A DNA stretch of 64,000 nucleotides from Caballeronia sp. SEWSISQ10-4 2. Lineage in GTDB: Bacteria > Pseudomonadota > Gammaproteobacteria > Burkholderiales > Burkholderiaceae. This document shows positions 37,368 to 47,510 of this stretch, in pieces. Below the pieces are notes generated by a model. The model was not told where the DNA came from. It did not search any database and saw only the letters and a program-made list of their open reading frames with translations. Position 1 is the first letter of the stretch. The number at the start of each line of letters is the position of its first letter. The stretch is from NCBI RefSeq assembly GCF_030464885.1, contig NZ_JALPRJ010000001.1:124001-188000 (forward strand), read 5' to 3'. The position numbers and the translations under genes are program-made.

Positions 37368-37691
37368 CAAAAACGAAAACCGCTCCAGGATGGCTCCCGG
37401 AACGGCTTTCTGACTTCATCCAGGCGAGCGTCGCCTGGTCAGCGAACGCGCAACCCCAATATGTTCAATGCAAGGCGACCTGCACGCCTTGCTGAATCAG
37501 CAATTCGGCCTGTGCCGTCTTCGCCACCTTCGATATGCGCCGTCGATTACTTGAAGTACACGCTCGGATCGACATTCAAGTCAGCCGTTGCATGAGTCAT
37601 CGTCACGACGAAAACGGGACTTCATGCCTTTAGCGCGGCCCCAAAAAAATGCGCCCCATATGGGGCGCACCGTAAAACAAACCTCGCTAAC
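37368..37691. other. Gap between the repeat gene and htpG, decayed coding possible
   Basis: 324 bases. On the minus strand, frame pieces such as VAKTAQAELLIQQGVQVALH (stop near 37465) look like the end of a helical protein, but no start or complete frame exists, so it may be a degraded gene. The htpG terminator lies at its right end. Confidence 0.4.
37642..37669 (-). terminator. Rho-independent terminator of htpG
   Basis: TGCGCCCCA (37650-37658) and TGGGGCGCA (37661-37669) form a perfect 9-bp stem with TA loop, followed on the minus strand by seven T. Confidence 0.9.
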
Positions 37692-39599
37692 TTATCGCGC
37701 CAGCAACAACGTGTTCGTTCGCTTCACAAAGCTTGCCGGATCTTCCAGCGTGCCGCCTTCGGCGAGCATCGCCTGATCGAAGAGCAGATGACACCAGTCG
37801 CCGAAATTCGCGTCATCGGCGTGAAGCTTCTTGACCAGCGGATGCTCGGGGTTCACTTCCAGGATCGGCTGCATCTGCGGCGCTTGCTGCCCTGCCTGCT
37901 TCAGCATGCGCTGCAAATATCCGCTCATGTCGCCTTCATCGGCAACGAGACACGTCGGCGAATCGGTCAGGCGGAACGTCAGGCGCACATCTTTCGCCTT
38001 GCCTTCCAGCGCGGCCTTCATGCTTTCCACCAGCGGCTTGAACTCTTCGCCAACCTTCTCCTGCGCCTGCTTTTCTTCGTCGTTCAGCGCACCAAGATCC
38101 AGGTCGCCGCGCGCCACGCTTTGCAGCGGCTTGCCGTCGAATTCGTTGAGGAACGAGAGCATCCATTCATCGACACGATCCGTCAGCAGCAGCACTTCCA
38201 CACCCTTCTTGCGGAACACTTCGAGATGCGGGCTATTCTTCGCGGCTTGCCAGGTGTCGGCCGTGACGTAATAGATCTTCGTTTGCTCGGGCTTCATGCG
38301 CGAGACGTAGTCGGCGAGCGCCACGGTCTGCTCCGACGACGAATCCGTATGCGTCGATGCAAAGCGCAGGAGCTTCGCAATACGTTCGCGATTGCCGTAA
38401 TCCTCGCCGATGCCTTCCTTGAACACCTGTCCAAACTCTTTCCAGAAGGTGGCGTATTTGGCTTTCTCGGCGTCATCCGTGGCTTCTGCCGACGACGATG
38501 CCACTTCCTCCAGCATCGACAAAACGCGCTTCGTCACGCCCTCGCGAATAGCCTTCACATCACGGCTTTCCTGCAGGATTTCACGCGATACATTCAGCGG
38601 CAGATCCGCGGAATCAACCACGCCCTTCACGAAGCGCAGATACGTCGGCACGAGCTGCTCCGCGTCGTCCATGATGAACACGCGCTTCACATACAGCTTC
38701 AACCCGCCGCGATGATCGCGGTTCCACATATCGAACGGCGCATGTTTCGGCACGTACAGCAACTGCGTGTATTCGCTACGGCCTTCCACGCGGTTGTGGG
38801 TCCACGCGAGCGGATCGTCGTGATCGTGGGAAAGGTGCTGATAGAACTGCTTGTATTGTTCGTCGGTGATATCGCTCTTCGGACGCGTCCAGAGCGCGCT
38901 CGCCTGATTCACCGTCTCGTCTTCGTCCTTCGTAACCATTTCGGACTTCTCTGCATCCCACTCTTCCTTCTTCATCAGGATGGGCAGCGCGACGTGATCG
39001 GAATACTTCTGGATGATCGACTTCAGCTTGTGCGTGGAGAGGAACTCATCTTCTTCCGGACGCAGATGCAGCGTGATGCTCGAACCGCGTTGCGCACGCT
39101 CGATCTGCTCGACCACGAAATCGCCTTCGCCCGCGCTTTCCCAGCGCACGCCTTCGCTTGCCGGCAACCCGGCGCGACGCGTTTCAACCGTGATCTTGTC
39201 CGCGACGATGAAACCCGAGTAAAAACCCACGCCAAACTGGCCGATGAGCGCAGCGTCTTTCTGCTGATCGCCGGACAGCTTCGAGAAGAATTCCTTCGTG
39301 CCCGAGCGCGCGATCGTGCCGAGATGCGAGATTGTTTCGTCGCGGCTCATGCCGATGCCGTTATCGTCGATGGTCACGGTGCGAGCGGCTTTATCGTACG
39401 AGATGCGGATGCGCAGATCCGGATCGTTTTCATACAGCGCGCCGTTTTCGATACCTTCGAAACGCAGCTTGTCCGCCGCGTCCGATGCATTCGAGATCAG
39501 CTCGCGCAGGAAAATTTCCTTGTTGCTGTAAAGCGAATGGATCATCAGGTGCAGAAGTTGTTTCACTTCTGCCTGAAAGCTCATGGTTTCTTGTGCCAT
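37692..39599 (-). CDS. htpG: Molecular chaperone HtpG (Hsp90)
   Basis: A 635-residue Hsp90 chaperone. The N-terminal GHKL ATPase domain has [27 protein letters not shown] and [17 protein letters not shown]. Middle and C-terminal dimer domains follow to full length. ATG 39599 has a GAGGAG site seven bases upstream; the frame continues to 39677 without support. Its terminator is intact. No sigma32-like promoter could be assigned with confidence. Confidence 0.97.
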   Translation of the reverse strand: MAQETMSFQAEVKQLLHLMIHSLYSNKEIFLRELISNASDAADKLRFEGIENGALYENDPDLRIRISYDKAARTVTIDDNGIGMSRDETISHLGTIARSGTKEFFSKLSGDQQKDAALIGQFGVGFYSGFIVADKITVETRRAGLPASEGVRWESAGEGDFVVEQIERAQRGSSITLHLRPEEDEFLSTHKLKSIIQKYSDHVALPILMKKEEWDAEKSEMVTKDEDETVNQASALWTRPKSDITDEQYKQFYQHLSHDHDDPLAWTHNRVEGRSEYTQLLYVPKHAPFDMWNRDHRGGLKLYVKRVFIMDDAEQLVPTYLRFVKGVVDSADLPLNVSREILQESRDVKAIREGVTKRVLSMLEEVASSSAEATDDAEKAKYATFWKEFGQVFKEGIGEDYGNRERIAKLLRFASTHTDSSSEQTVALADYVSRMKPEQTKIYYVTADTWQAAKNSPHLEVFRKKGVEVLLLTDRVDEWMLSFLNEFDGKPLQSVARGDLDLGALNDEEKQAQEKVGEEFKPLVESMKAALEGKAKDVRLTFRLTDSPTCLVADEGDMSGYLQRMLKQAGQQAPQMQPILEVNPEHPLVKKLHADDANFGDWCHLLFDQAMLAEGGTLEDPASFVKRTNTLLLAR

Positions 39600-39778
39600 G
39601 GTCGGCTCCTCTAGTTGTCTGTTGTTGACGGGATTTTGAAGCGGCGGCGATGCAGCCGGACAGCGCGGGAGCGTCATGGCCTCCTGCCGGAACGCACCGC
39701 GCGAATTCTGCGGAACATGAGGTCGCCCGCGATAATTTCAAGAGGCGCGTCGCGGAACCCGATGAGCCCTGAACCGCC

Positions 39779-41233
39779 CTAGCCCACGCGATCCGCGTAA
39801 CCGGCGAGCATCGCAGGCAGGCCCGGATCGCCACAGTTCGCGATGTTGAAGCGCATAAACGTGCTGGGCAGTTGATGCGGCGAAAACAGGCTGCCGGGCG
39901 TCAGCAAAAAGCCGGCTTCGTGCCCGGCGGCGGCGAGCCCTTCAGAGTCCACGCCGGTATCGGCCCATAAAAACATCCCCGCCGATGGCACCAGATACGG
40001 CTTGTAGCCGACTTTTTCGAACATCCGGACGGTTTTTTCGCGGACGCTGTCCAGTTTCACGCGCAGCCGTTCGACGTGACGCCGGTAGTGGCCATCGGTG
40101 AGCACTTTGTACAGCACGCGCTCGTTGAGTTCGGGACTCGTCATGCCGACCAGCATTTTCTGATCGGCGATGGCGTTCGCCACCTCCGGCGCGCAAGCGA
40201 CGTACCCCACGCGCAGGTTCGGCGCGAGCGTCTTCGAATAGCTGTTGAGGAAGATTACGCGCTTGAGTTGATCGAGGCTCGCGAGACGCGTCGCGGCGAA
40301 ATTGGTCGGGCACAGATCGCCGTAGATATCGTCTTCCACGACGATGAAATCGTAGGTTTCAGCGAGCTGCAGGATGCGAAACGCCTGCGCCGCAGTCAGC
40401 GACGTGCCGGTCGGATTCTGCAGCACGGAATTGATCACGAGCATCTTCGGGCGCCACGTCCGGACCATGGTTTCGAGCGCGTCGAGATCGGGGCCGTCCG
40501 GCGTGTACGGCATGCCGACCAGCCGCGCGCCCTGCGCCACGAAACGGCCGAACATCTGGAACCAGGCGGGGTCGCCTACTATGACCGTGTCTCCTGGTTT
40601 CACGAAGACTCGCGCGATCAGGTCGATGGCCTGCGTGACGCCGGACACCATCACGATTTGCTCCGTCGATGCGCCAATCTCCAGCTCTTCCAGCCGGGTC
40701 TGGATCTGCTGGCGCAACGGCAAGAACCCCTGCGGCGTGCCGAATCCGAGCATTTGCGCGCCACTTTGCCGGCTCAAGGAGCGAAATGCGCTGGTCAGCA
40801 ACTCGCCATTCAGCCAGCTAGCCGGCAAGTAGCCGATGCCCGGCCCTTTGGCCGGATTCGACGTGTGCAGCATATTGCGCAGCAGCCAGACCACGTCGAT
40901 AGTACTTGGCACCGGCGCCCGATCAGTCGGGGACGGCGGGTGGACGTGGGAATCGTTGGAACTGGCCCGGTCGCGCACGAAGAAGCCGGAACCGCGCCGC
41001 GAGTCGAGATAACCGTGCGCGACCAGCCGTTCATACGCCTCGACCACCGTGAAACGCGACACGCCTTTGTCGACCGCGAGCTTGCGGATCGACGGCATGC
41101 GCATGCCCGGACGGAACACCCGCTCGTCGATACGACGCCGGCCCCACTGGACCAGCTGGTCGACAAGCGTCAGTTGCGGCGCGCCGTGCGGCGCGGGAAT
41201 CTGGTCGAGCGGGACGGACATGTCAGGTTCCAT
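39779..41233 (-). CDS. MocR/PdxR-type transcriptional regulator (GntR-aminotransferase fusion)
   Basis: A 484-residue fusion of a GntR winged helix (about 21-90, with MRMPSIRKLAVDKGVSRFTVVEAYERL) and a fold-type I aminotransferase-like domain (about 130-480). The PLP Lys is in FLNSYSKTLAPNLRVGY (K334), and VINSVLQNPTG and VVEDDIYGDL are the cofactor contacts. MocR proteins sense PLP or a PLP-amino acid adduct. ATG 41233 is taken; ATG 41221 with GGAA upstream is an alternative. Repeated TGTACCGT boxes lie just upstream, probably its own operator. The regulated genes are not evident, though an aminotransferase lies 1.4 kb to the right. Confidence 0.88.
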   Translation of the reverse strand: MEPDMSVPLDQIPAPHGAPQLTLVDQLVQWGRRRIDERVFRPGMRMPSIRKLAVDKGVSRFTVVEAYERLVAHGYLDSRRGSGFFVRDRASSNDSHVHPPSPTDRAPVPSTIDVVWLLRNMLHTSNPAKGPGIGYLPASWLNGELLTSAFRSLSRQSGAQMLGFGTPQGFLPLRQQIQTRLEELEIGASTEQIVMVSGVTQAIDLIARVFVKPGDTVIVGDPAWFQMFGRFVAQGARLVGMPYTPDGPDLDALETMVRTWRPKMLVINSVLQNPTGTSLTAAQAFRILQLAETYDFIVVEDDIYGDLCPTNFAATRLASLDQLKRVIFLNSYSKTLAPNLRVGYVACAPEVANAIADQKMLVGMTSPELNERVLYKVLTDGHYRRHVERLRVKLDSVREKTVRMFEKVGYKPYLVPSAGMFLWADTGVDSEGLAAAGHEAGFLLTPGSLFSPHQLPSTFMRFNIANCGDPGLPAMLAGYADRVG

Positions 41234-41534
41234 CGGGTTGGAATGCGTGTGATGACTGTACCGTGGAGTATCGGATGGATTGTACCGTTACTGTTACGGT
41301 CGGAGTCGATACATTTAAGACTGGGACGATAGGTAAAATTGGCGGTTTCCGTGCGGCTTTTATGCGTGTCTCAAGCCTTCCGGGGCGTTTCTGAAACGGT
41401 TTTCGGTCGTTTGGGACTCTGCGCCAATTACCCGGCCGGATGGCTAACGCAGCGGCACGACCGGGCGGAACGGGTATGCTTGTGAGCTTAGCCGGGGTTG
41501 TCCGGGCAATTTTCCTTCAAGCTATTCGTGCACT
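41234..41534. other. Divergent intergenic region, MocR regulator / VOC gene
   Basis: 301 bases. The left quarter holds the TGTACCGT repeats; the rest shows no gene or strong hairpin. It should carry the promoters of both flanking genes. Confidence 0.5.
41257..41300. promoter_or_regulatory. TGTACCGT direct repeats with inverted copy, likely MocR operator
   Basis: TGTACCGT occurs at 41257-41264 and 41281-41288, 24 bases apart, and an inverted ACGGT lies at 41296-41300. Spaced direct and inverted boxes are how MocR dimers usually bind. The position, just upstream of the regulator start, suits autoregulation and possibly the divergent VOC gene. Confidence 0.5.
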
Positions 41535-42386
41535 ATGACCGCTCATCCGCTGGAACTTGACCACCTCGTTATCGCTGCCCGTACGCTGGAAGAAGGCGAG
41601 CGTTTTATCGCCGCGAAACTGGGGATCGAGATGACCGGAGGCGGTGCGCATCCGCTGATGCGCACGCATAACCGCCTGCTGAACCTGTGGGGCGGCACGT
41701 ATCTGGAAGTGATCGCGGTCGACCCGGACGCGGCTGCGATTGAAACGCCGCGCCCGCGTCTGTTCGCACTCGACGACCCGGCGCAGCGCAAGCGTCTTGA
41801 AACGGGTCCGCAGCTCGTGCACTGGGTTACCCGGGTGAACCGGCCGAAGCTGCTGACGCGCTGGCAGGCGCAATATCCGGAACGCATCCCGGCTGTCGTG
41901 CCAATGACGCGTGGCGCGTACACGTGGGATCTCACCGTTCCCGCCGATGGCACTTTCCCCTCGTGGCAAGGCGCCGGCGACGGACTTCTGCCGTCGCTGA
42001 TCCAGTGGGACACGCCGCAGCATCCGAGCGTGTCGCTGCCGGAAACGGGTATCGCGCTGAAGTCGCTGACGGGGTTTCATCCGCGCGCGCATTTGATTTC
42101 CGAGCAATTGGCGTGGCTCGGAGCATCGCATTTGATGCAGGTCGAGGTGACGGAGGGGACGCCGGTGCTCGTCGCGGAGTTTGAGCTGCCGGATGGCTCC
42201 ATTGTCATGCTGGGAGAATCGGCGGAGTCGATCGAAGCGGCGAAACAGGCTGAGGCAGCGCCGGTCAAGCCGGCCCGCAAGCGGGCCAGGAGCAAGAAGA
42301 CCGAGGACGCAACGGACGCCGCGGACACGCCCGAGAATACCCCCGATCCGGCACAAGACGAGACGCAGCGGGAAGACGCACGCTAG
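41535..42386 (+). CDS. VOC family protein, glyoxalase-like domain
   Basis: A 283-residue protein whose first 225 residues form a glyoxalase-like (VOC) domain: LELDHLVIAARTLEEG, GGGAHPLMRTHNRLLNL and GTYLEVIAVDP. The first His of HPLMRTHN is a likely metal ligand. The C-terminal 60 residues are a low-complexity Ala/Glu/Lys/Asp tail. Its substrate is unknown. Divergent from the MocR gene. A short direct repeat (GGACCACT twice) follows at about 42397-42412. Confidence 0.83.
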   Translation: MTAHPLELDHLVIAARTLEEGERFIAAKLGIEMTGGGAHPLMRTHNRLLNLWGGTYLEVIAVDPDAAAIETPRPRLFALDDPAQRKRLETGPQLVHWVTRVNRPKLLTRWQAQYPERIPAVVPMTRGAYTWDLTVPADGTFPSWQGAGDGLLPSLIQWDTPQHPSVSLPETGIALKSLTGFHPRAHLISEQLAWLGASHLMQVEVTEGTPVLVAEFELPDGSIVMLGESAESIEAAKQAEAAPVKPARKRARSKKTEDATDAADTPENTPDPAQDETQREDAR

Positions 42387-42583
42387 TACACGGGACCACT
42401 GGACCACTGGACCATCGAACACGCGATAATGAGCGTCCGCCGCCGCTCACCGATTGCACTGAATTGAAACGAGCCAGGAAACGCGGCGTGCAAGACCCTA
42501 TTCGAAGCACCGTGCAGCATTCCATCAACCCACCCGTACGCATCAAGTATTAAAACCGCTCACCGAGACCAACTGAGGACCCC

Positions 42584-43780
42584 ATGAATCAAGCCGACCT
42601 TCAAGCCAAGCCGTGGCAACTTTCCGAACGCGCCAGAAAGCTCACCAGTTCGGCGATTCGCGAAATCCTGAAGGTCACCGAGCGGCCCGAAATCATTTCG
42701 TTCGCGGGCGGATTGCCGTCGCCGGCGACGTTTCCGGTCGAGGAAATGCGCGTGGCGTGCGACCGCATCCTGCGTGACAACCCGTCCGCCGCGCTGCAAT
42801 ACAGCGCCACCGAAGGTTACCTGCCGTTGCGCGAATGGGTCGCGCAACGCTACTCGGTCAACGGCGCGTCGATCCGGTCATCGCAAGTGCTGATCACGAC
42901 GGGCTCGCAACAAGCGCTCGACCTGCTCGGCAAGGTGCTGATCGATCCCGCGAGCCGCGTACTGGTCGAAACGCCGACGTACCTGGGTGCGCTGCAGTCG
43001 TTTTCCATGTACGAACCGAATTACGTGCAAGTCCCCACCGACGAACACGGCCTGATCCCGGAAACGCTTGACGCCACGCTGACTGCCGGCGCGCGCTTGC
43101 TGTACGCACAGCCGAATTTCCAGAACCCGACGGGCCGCCGCCTGTCGCTCGAACGCCGCACCGCGCTGGCCGCCTTCGCGCAGCGCGCCGGCTTCCCGGT
43201 GATCGAGGACGATCCGTACGGCGCCCTCGACTACGCGGGCGCACCGCTGCCGACCATGCTGTCCATGGCGCCTGATCACATCGTCCATCTGGGTTCGTTC
43301 TCGAAGGTCCTGTCGCCGGGCATGCGCGTGGGTTACATCATTGCGCCCGAGGAATTGCACTTCAAGCTGGTGCAGGCAAAGCAGGCGACCGACCTGCATA
43401 CGCCGAGCCTCACGCAGCGCATCGTGCACGAGGTGGTCAAGGACGGCTTTCTCGAGACGCATATCCCGAAGATCCGCGCGTTGTATCGCGATCAATGCGC
43501 GGCCATGCTGGCGTCGCTCGAACAGCACATGCCGGCGGGCGTCGAATGGAACCGGCCGGAAGGCGGCATGTTCGTGTGGGTGAAGCTGCCGAAGCACATC
43601 GATACAATGAAACTGCTCGAGCAGTCCATCGAGCAGCACGTCGCGTTCGTGCCGGGCGGCCCGTTCTTTGCGAGCGAAGCCGAACACAACACGCTGCGCC
43701 TGTCGTTCGTGACGGTACCGCCGGCGAAGATCGACGAAGGTGTCGCGAAGCTCGGCGCGCTGATCCGCGCATTGGTCTGA
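42584..43780 (+). CDS. PLP-dependent aminotransferase, 2-aminoadipate/LysN-like
   Basis: A 398-residue fold-type I aminotransferase related to 2-aminoadipate transaminase (LysN) and KAT II-type enzymes. The internal-aldimine Lys is in LGSFSKVLSPGMRVGY (K241). NFQNPTGRR and EDDPYGALDY contact the PLP, and ISFAGGLPSP is the usual N-terminal arm. It has no DNA-binding domain, unlike the MocR protein nearby. A RidA protein follows 124 bases downstream; RidA proteins remove reactive imines made by PLP enzymes, a sensible pairing. Substrate unproven. Confidence 0.87.
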   Translation: MNQADLQAKPWQLSERARKLTSSAIREILKVTERPEIISFAGGLPSPATFPVEEMRVACDRILRDNPSAALQYSATEGYLPLREWVAQRYSVNGASIRSSQVLITTGSQQALDLLGKVLIDPASRVLVETPTYLGALQSFSMYEPNYVQVPTDEHGLIPETLDATLTAGARLLYAQPNFQNPTGRRLSLERRTALAAFAQRAGFPVIEDDPYGALDYAGAPLPTMLSMAPDHIVHLGSFSKVLSPGMRVGYIIAPEELHFKLVQAKQATDLHTPSLTQRIVHEVVKDGFLETHIPKIRALYRDQCAAMLASLEQHMPAGVEWNRPEGGMFVWVKLPKHIDTMKLLEQSIEQHVAFVPGGPFFASEAEHNTLRLSFVTVPPAKIDEGVAKLGALIRALV

Positions 43781-43904
43781 TCTTGTTGCAATGAGAGTGT
43801 CTCGAGGCGGGATGCATGCCTCTATACACTCTCCCGCCCGCCGCGCCTGACCGGCATCGACCAGTCGGGCGCGGGTCATCTTTTCCATTTCCAGGGAGCA
43901 CTCC

Positions 43905-44369
43905 ATGACCCAACTGAACGTCTATGACAAGCTGAAGGAACTCGGCATCGAATTGCCGACGGCCGGCGCCCCCGCCGCCGCCTACGTGATGAGCGCCCAA
44001 AGCGGCAACACGGTCTATCTGTCCGGTCACATCGCGAAAAAGGACGGCAAGGTGTGGGCGGGAAAACTGGGCGCCACGCTCACGACCGAAGAAGGCCGTG
44101 CCGCCGCACGCTCCATCGCCGTCGACCTGATTGCGACGCTGCATGCGCACGTCGGCGACCTGAACAAGGTGACGCGGATCGTGAAGGTGATGAGCCTGGT
44201 CAACTCCACGTTCGAGTTCACCGAGCAACATCTGGTGACCAACGGCGCATCGGAATTAATCGCCGACGTGTTTGGCGAGCGCGGTAAACACGCCCGCTCG
44301 GCATTTGGTGTGGCGCAGATTCCACTGGGTGCGTGCGTCGAAATCGAATTGATTGCCGAAGTGGGCTGA
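43905..44369 (+). CDS. RidA-family protein (long YjgF-like form)
   Basis: A 154-residue RidA/YjgF-type protein. RidA proteins hydrolyse reactive enamine/imine intermediates. The deaminase Arg is at KHARSAFG (R131, equivalent to R105 of RidA), followed by PLGACVEIELIAEV. The length and the LVNSTFEFTEQHLVTNGASEL insert mark it as the longer subgroup. Placed after an aminotransferase, likely under the same control. AGGGAGCA precedes the ATG. Confidence 0.88.
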   Translation: MTQLNVYDKLKELGIELPTAGAPAAAYVMSAQSGNTVYLSGHIAKKDGKVWAGKLGATLTTEEGRAAARSIAVDLIATLHAHVGDLNKVTRIVKVMSLVNSTFEFTEQHLVTNGASELIADVFGERGKHARSAFGVAQIPLGACVEIELIAEVG

Positions 44370-44968
44370 AACCGCTGCTTTAAACGCTTAAGACGCATAA
44401 ATCGTTGTAACGAATTTTGTCTCGCACTTAATCCCTGGGCTTAATCCCGATGCCGCCCGGCATCGGGATCCGGATTACCACAGTTTCCTGACTTAAATTC
44501 ACATTGTCGAAACGATCGCCGCCCCCGCCAGGGCCGCTCCAGATAAGCGTTTCAGCCTATCCGTGTATACCTCGATACTTCGCCTCACCGCCGCGCTTCC
44601 TTAAATGGGTCGCCTTCAGTAATATCTAAGCCGGTTGTCATTGGTATTATCTGACTCAACCGCCATTATGGAAATCAGCCTCACGCGGGGGAGACTGGAT
44701 AACCAGCGGGCGCCGGGCAATGCCGAACGAGTTTGTGAACGGCGGCATGGCTAAAACCATCGTAAGCGAAATGCAAGCGTGCTCGATGCACGCACAGGCT
44801 CGGGCCTGCAAACGAATTCGAACGATGGGCCCGGATTCACCGAATACCGGCAATAACGCCCCGCCTCACCGGCATTGGACGCGCTTCAGCAATGCCGAAA
44901 TTCATTTGTGTTGTTCCGGACGCACTATCGGCGCAACGCGTCACAGGGTCCATGGACTGACCAAACCC
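44370..44968. other. Intergenic region before the GGDEF-EAL gene
   Basis: About 600 bases. A perfect 11-bp hairpin at 44444-44469 is the probable end of the RidA transcript. The GGDEF-EAL frame is open back to 44720, but its codons there are not family-like. No other gene is supported. Confidence 0.5.
44444..44469 (+). terminator. Hairpin after the RidA gene
   Basis: ATCCCGATGCC (44444-44454) and GGCATCGGGAT (44459-44469) form a perfect stem with a 4-base loop, 75 bases past the RidA stop. The T-tract is missing, so termination is likely but not sure. Confidence 0.5.
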
Positions 44969-47374
44969 ATGAATCGATCACGGCCCAGAGCGCCACGCGA
45001 CATGAAACATGCGGATTTTCCGCGCCGGCGTCGCGCATTGTTCGCCATTCCGGCGCTGGGCGCGCTCGTGCTCGTGCTGCTGTGGACGGTGATCTTCGCG
45101 CGCCTGTCGGTGGAGCGCGACGCCGCCACGCACGCATCGATGGCATCGGCGGCGATCCTTTCGTCCGCACTTGAGCAGCACACGATCAAGGCCATTCACC
45201 AGGTCGACCAGATCACCCGTTTCGTCAAATACGAGTTCGAGAAAACGCCCGGGCAGTTCAATCTGGCGAGCACGGTTGAAAAAGGCGTCGTGCAGAGCGA
45301 CACGCTCGTGCAGGTCTCGTTAATCGACGAGCACGGCATGTTGATCTCCTCAACCTCGGGAGCCACGCCGAAACCCGTCGATCTTTCCGATCGCGAACAT
45401 TTCCGGGTTCACCAGCTTTCCAACGACGACCTGCTCTACATCAGCAAGCCCGTTCTCGGCCGCGTCTCCCGGCAATGGACGCTCCAGATCACGCGCCGCC
45501 TGAATCATCCCGACGGCTCGTTCGCGGGCGTGGTGGTGGTGTCGGAAGATCCCAGCTATTTCACGAGCGACTTCTACAACGTAGCGTCGATCGGACGCGA
45601 GGGCGTGGTCGCCGTGATTTCGGACAACGGCTCGGTGCTCGCGCGCAGCACCGGAGTCGGCGCCGGATCGACGCCCTCCAAACAGGACAGCGTCTTGATG
45701 AAAAAGGTCGACGGCAGCGGCGACCCGAAAGGCGCGTTCACGGCAAGCGGTGTGTACCCGACCTCCGAGCACGCATCCGGCATCTATGTCGACCCGATCG
45801 ACAACGTCACGCGCATCGTTTCGTATCGGCATATAGACGGCTATCCGCTCGGCGTGCTCGTGGGGCTCTCGCAGGCCGAGGAGTTCACCGACTTCAATCA
45901 CACGCGCCGCGTCTACCTGCTCATGGCGACTTTCATCTCGCTCGCCATGCTCGGTTTCTTCGCAGTCGCGACCGGGCTGATCGGCAAGCTGCTCGGGCGT
46001 GAGCGCGAGATGACCCATCTGGTCGAATACGATCTGCTGACCGGTCTGCGAAACCGCTATTCCACGCTGCAGATGCTGCGCTATGACGTCGCGAAGCCGG
46101 AGAACGTCGGCCATCTTGCGCTGCTGTTCATCGATCTCGACAACTTCAAGACCGTCAACGACACCCTCGGCCATAACGCCGGTGACATTGTGCTGCAGAT
46201 GACAGCGTCGCGGCTGGCGGAAACGGTCAGCGACAACGGCATGCTGTCGCGTATTGGCGGCGATGAATTCGTCGTGGTCGTCAAGGGCGCCGATGTCGAG
46301 CGGCAAGCGGTCGAGCTGGCAGAAGCGGTGTCGCACATGTTCGCGACGCCATTCGATGTACGCGGCAGCGCGTTCGTGCTGCACGCGAGCATTGGCATTG
46401 CATTGTATTCAGTGTCGAGCGAAAGCGAAATCGACTTGCTGAAGAAGGCTGATCTGGCCATGTACAGCGCGAAGGATGCGGGCAAGAACTGCTATCAGTT
46501 TTATTCGCCGCAGTTGTCCCATCGCGCGGATCATTTGATGAAGTGGGAGCAGCAGTTACGGGTGGCGCTGGCCCAGAATCAGTTGTTTCTCGCTTATCAG
46601 CCGAAGATCGACCTGACCCGGCGATGCATCACGGGCTTCGAGGCGCTGGCGCGATGGAATCATCCGCAGCACGGGCTGATTCCGGCTAACGAGTTCATTC
46701 CGGTCGCGGAATCGACGGGGTTGATCGTGCCCATCGGCGACTTCGTGATTCATACCGCGTGCCGCCAGTTGGCCATCTGGCAGAGTCAGGGGTATGACGG
46801 GTTGTCGCTGGCGGTGAATATCTCGGCAGTGCAGTTCTGGCGCGGGGATTTGCTCGAGACGGTCGCGGCCGCTATTCGCGAAAGCGGTATCGCGCCGGGC
46901 AAACTCGAACTCGAGATTACTGAAACCGTGATGATGGAGTTTCCGGATATCGTCGCTGAAAAGATATCTGCTTTAAAGCGGCTTGGTGTCAGGATCGCGC
47001 TCGATGACTTCGGCACGGGGTATTCGTCGCTGTCTTATCTGAACCGGTTTGCAGTGGATACGCTCAAAGTCGACCGGTCGTTTATTCAGGCTATTCCACA
47101 CGATCGCAGTGTCTGCGTGATGGTTTCTGCGATTGTTAATCTCGCCCGGTCGCTTGGGTTGACGGTTGTGGTTGAAGGGACGGAAACCGAGGAGCAGATT
47201 GCGTGGTTATCGCGGCTCGGACCTATCGAGGCTCAAGGGTTCCTCTTTTCTCGTGCTGTCCCGGCCGAGGGCGTGCAAGCGCTGCTCGACCGGTTTGGTG
47301 TCTGCGGCCTTGGGCTCGTGGTCGATGTTGCTGCCCTGCCGTTTGGCGAAGCGCCTTCTAATGCCGTTGATTGA
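44969..47374 (+). CDS. Membrane GGDEF-EAL protein with periplasmic Cache-type sensor
   Basis: An 801-residue c-di-GMP enzyme. Membrane helix about 22-42, a periplasmic dCache-like sensor (about 60-325), a second helix (about 327-350), a GGDEF domain with intact GGDEF (430-434) and an EAL domain with intact FEAL (558-560), DDFGTGYSSLSYL and the signature ESTGLIVPIGDFV. Both catalytic motifs look active, so it could make or break c-di-GMP depending on the sensed ligand. Start uncertain: ATG 44969, ATG 45002 or the far ATG 44720; the chosen one lies near the first membrane helix. Confidence 0.85.
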   Translation: MNRSRPRAPRDMKHADFPRRRRALFAIPALGALVLVLLWTVIFARLSVERDAATHASMASAAILSSALEQHTIKAIHQVDQITRFVKYEFEKTPGQFNLASTVEKGVVQSDTLVQVSLIDEHGMLISSTSGATPKPVDLSDREHFRVHQLSNDDLLYISKPVLGRVSRQWTLQITRRLNHPDGSFAGVVVVSEDPSYFTSDFYNVASIGREGVVAVISDNGSVLARSTGVGAGSTPSKQDSVLMKKVDGSGDPKGAFTASGVYPTSEHASGIYVDPIDNVTRIVSYRHIDGYPLGVLVGLSQAEEFTDFNHTRRVYLLMATFISLAMLGFFAVATGLIGKLLGREREMTHLVEYDLLTGLRNRYSTLQMLRYDVAKPENVGHLALLFIDLDNFKTVNDTLGHNAGDIVLQMTASRLAETVSDNGMLSRIGGDEFVVVVKGADVERQAVELAEAVSHMFATPFDVRGSAFVLHASIGIALYSVSSESEIDLLKKADLAMYSAKDAGKNCYQFYSPQLSHRADHLMKWEQQLRVALAQNQLFLAYQPKIDLTRRCITGFEALARWNHPQHGLIPANEFIPVAESTGLIVPIGDFVIHTACRQLAIWQSQGYDGLSLAVNISAVQFWRGDLLETVAAAIRESGIAPGKLELEITETVMMEFPDIVAEKISALKRLGVRIALDDFGTGYSSLSYLNRFAVDTLKVDRSFIQAIPHDRSVCVMVSAIVNLARSLGLTVVVEGTETEEQIAWLSRLGPIEAQGFLFSRAVPAEGVQALLDRFGVCGLGLVVDVAALPFGEAPSNAVD

Positions 47375-47510
47375 ATTGGTCACGCGACCGCCGCTGTATA
47401 GGGCGATCGCCGTAGTGGTCCCGCTAATTGTCGATCCGTTGTTGACAATCACGGGATGAAATGCCCGGACTCGCTGCTGCAATCTGCGAGCAGATTGATT
47501 CAACAGCGCG

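Noticed and set aside
37060..37419. 119-codon minus-strand frame over the LHDPKAS repeat gene
   Set aside because: The repeat structure and codon use support the plus strand; this is its antisense.
40076..41332. 418-codon plus-strand frame opposite the MocR regulator
   Set aside because: Antisense shadow; the true gene on the other strand has full GntR and PLP motifs.
44720..44968. Extended N-terminus of the GGDEF-EAL protein
   Set aside because: Eighty-odd residues without family character and no clear ribosome site; kept only as an alternative start.
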